Source: Hofstenia miamia (lineage: Eukaryota; Xenacoelomorpha; Acoela; Hofsteniidae). From it: 64,000 nt of DNA. Positions 56,281 through 64,000 of the stretch are shown piece after piece. The translations under genes were made by a program, and so were the position numbers. Every line of letters begins with the position of its first letter. The stretch's first letter is position 1. Under the pieces are notes generated by a model, which worked only from the letters and a program-made list of their open reading frames with translations, was not told where the DNA came from and did no database searches. Location: contig CABFPE010000139.1 of the NCBI GenBank assembly GCA_900660155.1, positions 575,355-639,354 on the forward strand. Direction: 5' to 3'.

Positions 56281-59200
56281 TTTGATTGGAACTGAATTTC
56301 TGTACTGTGGTCTTTTCCACTGTAAATTGATAACGAAGATGCATGATCAATTAAAAGGAGATTCATAACGTGGAGCATCAATTTAATTTTAAGCAAACAA
56401 GAACTCAATGAAATTGTTATGATTTTTTTGTAAACATCAGGTTTTGACTACTTTAGCCCTTTCACTATAAAATTGATTAAAATATTTTCGTTCTTGGCAA
56501 AATGTGTATAATTTATTTATTTAGGGAGCAGAACGCTCAGAAGATAATAGTGTTCTGCTAAACAATATTATTATATCAAATGCAGATAACATTGTCTCCT
56601 GAAAGTACTGTCTGTGTAAAGCTTCCTGATGAGCTTTGAAAATCATGCATTATATTCCTCTATTTTTGATCCACCAAATACAATTCTGGCTTAGCTGATG
56701 ATAAAAAGTAAATCTGTCAAAGAACAGCATTTACTAGAAGCAAAGCAAGTTCCTTCACAGGCGATTACGTCTTTAGAAACCTTATGCAATCTTAATTTTT
56801 ATTTGTGAATCGATTATATTTATTAGATTTTGCTATGTTATGGTAATAAGCATTCTTTTTTTAATTTGTCTGAGAAAAGGTCTAGTTAGCGTATTATACA
56901 GGGTGATTTATATCGTAACTCATCTTAGCCATTTTAGTTGCAATCAATAAGTAAACATGTTCATCTCACATTTTCGCTTAAAATTTTAGTTCGCACCAAG
57001 TTAGTATTATAGAAATCTATGGTTCGTGAATAGAATTGTCATTCCAAAGTACAATAAAACATTTACATAAAGCTTCAAGCATTCAAACCAAACTTTGGAA
57101 CAGTTACAAATTAAATTACGAACTAAGGTTAAACCTCCGCATGCAATCAAAATGCGATTTTCAAACATAAAATAAATTGTTGTACAAGTTTTAATAAAGA
57201 AATGTATCAAAAATTGATCTGGGTTTAGTTTTTATATTTGTCAAAATCTTCCTAAGAATAACTAATACAAGTATAATAAAAAAAATTTAATTTCACAGAG
57301 TACTTTAATATGAACTTGAAATTGGGTCTGAAGCATATTTTCAAGATCTGTTCAATAATTGAGTTTTTCTGTAACACTGGATTTATAGAGAGGTAATGCA
57401 TTTCATGTTTTTAATATGTAGATTGTAATAGAGGTCATAATGTCTCAGCCCTATATTCACTTGGAATTATTCCAAATCTGGGATGGTTTTCTCAAAAAGT
57501 TTTTAAACGTTTGTAACTCACAAACTAATGAAGACATTTAATATCGCACTGTTTTGCCAAAAAGCAAAATGTTTGAGAGTAGAAGTTGTTCCCATGGGAA
57601 TTTGACAGACTCATTATATTAGCATTATGTTTGATAGAAATTTGAATTTTTTACAAAATTGGGATTTCTCATAGATATGTCCATGCAAAGGCCTTCCAAT
57701 ATTTCTTAAAAATTTCGAATAAAATTGTTCAAAAATGTGAATAAAGTGGTTTGTTACTCATTATTATATTAAAATTAAAAAATGATTTAAATATAATTTT
57801 TTACAAAGCGTCCATGACCCATTCTGTCCTAGTGGCAAAATTGTGCATACTTAAAATCGGTAGATACATCATCATAAGTAGCAATATCCTGTGCTCTTTG
57901 CTCCGCCAAAATCATGGAAGAGTACTATGCTCTTACCTCTTTTCCTAGCTCTCAAAAACATAATTTCTAAAGGTTTCATAGAACTACATTTAGCTTTAAG
58001 TCTGCGAACGATGAGTAAAATTTCTCTCCCAAAAATACATGTTGTATTATTTCCTAATAAATATACCATGATGGTTTCCAATGTTATTATACAGGGAACC
58101 GTATTATTTGTATTTTATTATTTCTCAACATCTGGAATTAATATACAAATAAAACAATTCTAGATTCTAGAATTGATGCATAGTTCAAAGTCTTATAGCA
58201 CAATGTTCAGATTGTGGGGTTTGAATAGGCCTTCAGATAATCTATTTTTCATCTTAATCCCACGTCCTCTGAATACTGAAATAGCAATTTGATGATATGA
58301 TAAATGATAATCGCAGATCTAAGACGTTTATTGTTTAAATTATGCACTGTTAAGTTAACTGTAACAATCTAATCGTTGGGTAAATAGTCTAAAGTTCATT
58401 TATTCTAAGACTGCACACGCGGTGTGATTTAGCATTAATAATTTTCACATTAAAATTATGCAAAGATTTTTATATTTTCACAACAAGGTATCTATACAAA
58501 TACTGTGGGAATTGATTTCCCGTTAAATTGCTTTTGAATAGCAATCTAAATGTCAGTTATTTTTTTTCTAGTTTCTCAAACGTATACAAGTTTAACTATT
58601 TAAATGAAATAGTTCAGGTTTAAAGATCATATTGTTTAGTTGGGTGTTATAGAACTCCCCTAGGTGAATAACTAAGCTTTGCAGTTAGGGGCTCGTGATA
58701 AATTTAGGGGGTATTCCGTATTGGCATTAGGCCTTTTTTAGAAAAATTCTTTGAAACCTGTATCTAGAAGTCAATCAATACTTGGAAATTTTTTTGTTTG
58801 AAACAGATACTAGTATTGAATGAATCAAGATTGATTGGGCATAATAAATTCCATAAACTATAGTTTTCCAGTCAAAGTAACTGAAGTGTGCATGAAATTT
58901 TTCTAAGTGTTCTCATAGTTATCCAACTTGTTAAACTTAATTTCAACTCCTAGTTGCTTTGTTAAAAAGCAGCTTACGTCTCAAATCTATACACATGTAT
59001 AGAAGGCCTGGAAACGGGTCAAATTTTTTTGACCCTACCCAAACCGACTTGGCTCGTCTTCCGAAATTGGACCCGACTTGATCATTTGGCCTGTAGAAAG
59101 AATTACTCATTTCAAACATATTTGATATGCTTGCGACCAATTCAAAAACTAAATATCTCCAGATCACCTTCTAATCATTTATGAAACTACAAACAGCGTT

Positions 59201-62200
59201 AAAATCTATACATGTGTGTATTTAATGTTAACCTTTATTGAATGATTTGATTTAAAGAAAATATTACCACCTCTAATGTATACACACGTAGTTTTTGAAA
59301 AATTCAAGATTTTGCTTTAAAAGGTTGAAAATTGGTTAATTTAAAACACGATCGCAAATAACACAAGTTTGGAAGCGGAAAGTATTTTCTTTGCCCAACT
59401 CGGCCAAAAACCTATGTTGTCTCTCATTTTGAACCAGCCCCTCTTATAAACTAATATGGTCAGTAGTACGCCCACAATTTTAGTCCAAATAATAAGTATG
59501 TGATAACAAACAGGAACAAGGCATTAGAAAATTAAAAAGTATATGACAAAAAACAAAATTAAATCAAAATAAAATTTAGAGCCTGGGATTGTTTGTTGAA
59601 TACAAGCTTCAAAGCAAGCTGATAATGTACATGAAAGTCATGCATCATAAACTATTTTGCAAGAGTAACTAAAAATTTTGGCACGCAATTTACCCCACAG
59701 TTCATATATGTTTTGCCCAACCACAGCCCACACGAATGTATATTTTCCAGTTCACCAAGTCTACGGCCCATATGGGATAGGTCAGCTCGAAGTCCTGGAG
59801 TAATAAATTAAGAAAAGTATACTGATACAACAATATTCCAATGTTAGGGAAAGTCACGATCAAGGATTACATAATAGCGATTCACTCAAAAAAAATTCTA
59901 ATGGTTACTGAGAAGCAGTTTTAATTGATGCAATTGCATAAAAAGCGTCAGATCACAACGCTAAGTTGCTTTAAAATAGGGCAACACAGCACTTATGCAA
60001 AAATTTACATGTCTTCCAAGTAAATGACATGTTGAACAGCAATAGTTGTCACAAACAACTAACTGCTAGCCACAGATGCTGCTGAAATTGCACGAAAACA
60101 CGTTGAGAAAATATCTTCAAGCACTTTTGCCCTTAATGCAGCAATTCTTTCGTCTGCATTTGGCAAAATTTGTCAATGATCTCGTAAATTCCTTTTCAGT
60201 TAAACCTTAAAAGAATTGAAGCAATGCTAAATGGAGTTACTTCCATGAATATTGTGGCCGTGTTTTAAGTAAGAGAAGCTTCTGCGTGTAAATGACACCG
60301 AGTATTATCGAAAAATGTGCTAAGTTGTAAATATTCCTCTTGTTTCTGGAGTAAAATTTTAATTCTCAAATATATTATTTCCTTTTCTACTTCTAAATCT
60401 TGAATCAAACGAAGAATTAATGCTTAAATAGGTGTGTACATTTGAGAACCAGTCTTACTTGAACACAGTTTTTTTTAGCAAGGCATAACTAAAATTTGTA
60501 ATTCAACTAAACTCATCAAAAATACAGCTCTGAAAATTGCATGCAAACTTTTTTGGCCTGTTTAGTCTCTTAGACCCCATTTGTGGGGAAGTGATGATTT
60601 TTACTGTTGTAATGAAATGTCAATGCTAACATCATTGTGTTGGCATTGATCATTTCTGTGCACCCTCATTAGCTGTAGGTACCATTGTGTATGCTATGTA
60701 ATGCGGCTTTGTCTGCTTATAGTGAAGAATTGATACTTTATACAATAACTTGGCTGTAATAAGTAATCACGAATTCTTAACGGTTCTATGAAAATGGTCT
60801 ACTAAATGCTTTGTAAGCGTATTCTAAACCATTTCTATGCAATTTCTAAACATCTTCTTGACGTCTTCTGAAGTCTTCTAATGTCTTCTACACTTGAGAT
60901 TGATGCTATTTCTAAACTCTTTCGGTTTGATTTTAAAAGGGCTCGGCTCGGATCAGTTTCTGAAAATTGGAATCGCTACAACTCTGATCCTGTGAGTGAA
61001 CCTATAGGGTTGGAAAGCGCAATTAGCAATTTGTTCTAATAACTGTAATGATTGTGAAAGGTATTGGTGTTATAGGCGGCTGAAGTTTCACAAGCTATTA
61101 AATTGCTAAAGCTTTGGGCGATGCTAGCGGAATGTACATCATTATTCCAATATATGCTGCATCAATTTAATACAAAATTTCTGTATCAATCCAAATTGTT
61201 TGTTCGCTTTTAATGTTTATTTTTTTGATATGCAGATCCCATTTAAAATCATTGCTTATGGTATTTTAAAGTATTTTCCCATATTACTGGTATATTGCAT
61301 AACATGTAATTAGCAGCATAGCAGTAATGCCTTTTAAAAAATGATGTTAAGAGGCATTTTTGATATTAAATAGCAATCTATAAATATCCTCCTGAAAATT
61401 GCGTTTATCAATGTCAGCTTTAATCTCCATATAAGCCATCACATCATCAATAAAAATCCTTATTCTACTCTTCGAATATTTATATAGAAAAAACTGCTGT
61501 GCCACTAGCTAAATAACTTTCGTTATGTTAGAAACAGTTACATCAATAATTAAAAAGATTATACAGTAAAATTCCAGATATACTTTAAACAACAGCAATG
61601 CAATATTTTACTTAGATTCTACTAGAAAATAAACAGACGACAGGTATAACTGTTATAATGCTTCTAAGTTTCACCTGAAACTTTTTATGCATTGCTTGTT
61701 GATCAAGATAAATTGTACAACCTTAAACCTATTTTCAATAGTGTTATTCTTATGTAGCAAATCGCTTTGTGCGTATTTGTAAACAACTTTATACAAGCCT
61801 GTTAAGAAATATTGAAAGCCTTTTACATGCACACAACTATAGGGTTGGGCCCACTCATTCAATCAAGAAGATTTGTGTTAAAATATATTCTAGTGCTTGA
61901 AATGCATGCAGATATGAATTTTTTTCAATAAAAATTTTTTGGTGATTTCAGATTTTAAATATTTCCATTAGTTGTGAGTTATAAGCATTTAAATTCTTTT
62001 TGTTGAGGTCATCACAGATTTTGGAAAAGGGTTAAAAGCTTCGCATGTTTAATCCTCACTCATGTTGATTACAACGTTTACAATTTCAAAAGCGATTTAA
62101 TCAATTGCGTAGATAACGAAGCTGATATCAAGTTTGCAATCACACACATAAAATAGTGCTTTGATTGGATAACAATATCTGTGTAATTCTTACTTAAGCG

Positions 62201-63169
62201 CTTTCACTTGCGTCCATTGCTAATTTCGGTCGCATCCACGTATAATAGCGAAGTCCCAAAAATTGAAATTAACTCAATTTTAGATGAATTATATATTATT
62301 ATTTAAAATAATTTAAATCTCCTACTTTAACAGTAATTATTTTTTTCATTAATATAAAATGAAAAAAATGCAAGCAGTTTAAGAAAATACACACTTTTGT
62401 TATAAAATCCTTAAAAAAAATTTTAGTCCCATAGTATTGCTTTTCTTATCATTATGGAGTACTTAGATAATATTGTTAAACTCTGTCCCACATAAATCTG
62501 CAAAACATAGGTGATATGTACTGAGACCCAGGCTTTCCCCAGATGAAAACAGTATTGCACGTATACTTACAATTGTGTAGTTTTTTATCAATCTCACCAG
62601 TATGCCATTACCAGCGACATATCTACGAATCTCTAGTGGGGTGTATCTTTATAGTATACAAACTGCTTTTCAGTACCCTATAATAAGAACAAAGAACACC
62701 AAAACACCAGAAGCAAACAAACTAAAAAAAGAAGATTATAGTTATCCTTTAAACGAATAAATCTGTTTTAGTTACTGTATGCATATATGAGTTTTTAAGC
62801 GTTTAGTGTAGTATTTTTGTAATGTTTTATTTGTCGCAATTTTGTATTGTGACAATGATCCATAAGTAGTTTAAGTGCATCAACTATTGCTTATAGACGA
62901 AAATGAATATTGAAGACTCTGTACACCGTAGGTGTCTAGTACTGGCATGTGTAAGCCTTGGCACTGTTGCAAAGACCGCCTCAGAAAATCTCTTTTGATT
63001 TAATTCCTTGTCACAATTGATCAAACCTGCAAGTTTTTGTAAATAGCTTCACTATCTTTATTTTCCTTAAAGCATGATGTAGTCAAAGTGGAAAATATTT
63101 GTGAGTCCCCCAGACTAACATCCATTAGCCACGGTACATCAAGTACCAACCGCTTTCCCCAGCACTGAC
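56281..63169. other. Long spacer without a recognisable gene
   Basis: Nearly 7 kb of AT-rich DNA with stops in all frames. Points noted are a possible single MITE end, tacagggtgatttatatcgt, near 56897 with no partner found; a gaccc-type low-complexity patch at 59010-59090; and open stretches at 57007-57210, 57751-58163, 58943-59167 and 61671-61862 with no motif, which I do not call. Confidence 0.5.
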
Positions 63170-64000
63170 TTCTCCATGCGCTTAAGATATGGTCATGACG
63201 TCATCATCTGGTTTACAAAAATTAAGCGCTTACGTTCTACTATTGTGCGCACCTGTTGGAAAGGCATAAGTCCATGAACCTTGTCCTTGGTTAATCTATC
63301 TCAAAGTGAAATGCCACCCGTCTCGCACGCATAAGTCAGTGTGGGTACCATAATAAGAGAAGGTAAGAGAGTGCTTTGCCAAATTTTGACGTGCTACTGG
63401 CCGATAATGTAGGATCTTGCCAACAGCACTATTGCACCGATATCTTGCTTCAGAGAGGTTCCCAGCCGTGCTGAACATCGAGCCTAAGTGCTTAAACTCT
63501 GATACGACTTCAATGTCCTTTCCAGAGAAATGAACTCAATCGGAAGTTTTTCCGATACCCTTGATAACCACATGCACTTGGTCGTTGCTACAGCGATATG
63601 AATACCTAGTGGCGCTAGAACTGTAACTAGACCATCTAGATAGCTCTTTATTTGTTCCTCAGACCTGCTGAAAAGACAGAGATCATCCGCATACTCGATA
63701 TGCTTTTGTTCCACTTTACCTTTACCAAAGAAAAAGTTAAAAACAATTCCTTTGGGGGTTCCACAGAGCCCCTCACATATCAGATAATGGAAAAGGAGGT
63801 TAAATAAACATGGGCCAAGAGCACATCCTTGTCTTACTCCATGTTCAAGCCGAAAGCTTGCACTCGGATCTTCTCCACGAATATGTGCTATCAGTGAATC
63901 ATGCAAGGATATAACGATTATATGTTTCAGCACACCGTTTGCTGCTAGACATCCCCAAATTACTTGTCTTGAAACGGAGTCAAAGGCCATTTAAAGGTCA
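63170..64000 (-). mobile_element. LINE reverse transcriptase running off the right edge, minus strand
   Basis: The minus-strand frame 63484-63990 carries AFDSVSRQVIWGCLAANG, FRLEHGVRQGCALGPCLFNL, the active site IEYADDLCLFSRSEEQI and an ITLKSKTKCM-like block (IHIAVATTKCMWL). The next frame (63296-63478) continues with MFSTAGNLSEARYRCNSAVG and ILHYRP, the thumb region after a YLG-type block. The N-terminal part lies beyond the window. At least one stop or frame break separates the two frames. The clade is uncertain, and GVRQGC plus YADD is typical of RTE, Jockey and related LINEs. Confidence 0.8.

Noticed and set aside
56620-56650. Hammerhead-like CTGATGA...GAAA near 56625
   Set aside because: There is no room for stem II between the two core motifs.
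57007-57210. Possible mariner transposase remnant on the minus strand near the cagggtgattt end
   Set aside because: The residues do not show the D-x-D motifs or SPDL block, and no second terminal repeat was found.

Overview
The window is AT-rich, intron-era animal DNA that is almost all non-coding and crowded with dead mobile elements. The presence of non-LTR retrotransposons of several clades, hAT, Tc1 and mariner transposons, a Ty3/gypsy-type LTR element and two LIM-homeobox retrocopies points to an invertebrate metazoan. I cannot resolve the phylum from the sequence. No rRNA gene, intact tRNA gene, CRISPR array or bacterial-type operon is seen.

Two compositional territories meet near 18.5-19.1 kb. 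The left territory (1 to about 19.0 kb) has almost no CpG: about 20 by eye in 19 kb, roughly one per kb. It holds AT-rich spacer, a 30-bp tandem repeat, a triple-hairpin repeat, a large fold-back, three tRNA-like units, and one heavily decayed Ty3/gypsy-type fossil on the minus strand (5.6-14.5 kb) with three LTR-like blocks. The right territory (19.1-64 kb) has ten- to fifteen-fold more CpG.

Right territory, in order: an R2-like LINE with a restriction-like endonuclease and a 563-bp tandem duplication of that domain (23.5-25.96 kb); a minus-strand APE-type LINE (25.97-27.74 kb); LIM-homeobox retrocopy 1 (about 29.96-30.63 kb, +); a mariner deletion derivative with 25-bp perfect terminal repeats (32.65-33.24 kb); LIM-homeobox retrocopy 2 (about 35.2-35.96 kb, -); an approximately 85-bp minisatellite (37.5-40.2 kb) split by a LINE; a Tc1 deletion derivative (40.24-41.06 kb); a nearly whole hAT element with an exact 8-bp target duplication (41.50-43.56 kb); a 5'-truncated LINE with a (GTT)n tail (43.6-44.4 kb); and hAT and other repeat debris to 47.6 kb.

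The only stretch that reads like a living host gene is a single open exon at about 49.79-50.62 kb, with a plausible splice acceptor, a good ATG context, 258 residues and two downstream poly(A) signals. I do not recognise its family. Right of it lie a MITE candidate, a dispersed unnamed repeat, a short minisatellite, a decayed reverse-transcriptase element (55.1-56.3 kb), about 7 kb of spacer, and a LINE running off the right edge (63.2-64 kb).

Several N runs and single Ns sit exactly between near-identical direct copies of flanking sequence. These look like gap-filling artefacts, so duplications beside Ns should not be read as biology. I found no convincing new multi-gene system. The best leads are the CpG cliff, the twin LIM-homeobox retrocopies, the minisatellite that hosts LINE insertions, the hAT element at the foot of a perfect hairpin, the tRNA-like units and the triple hairpin.
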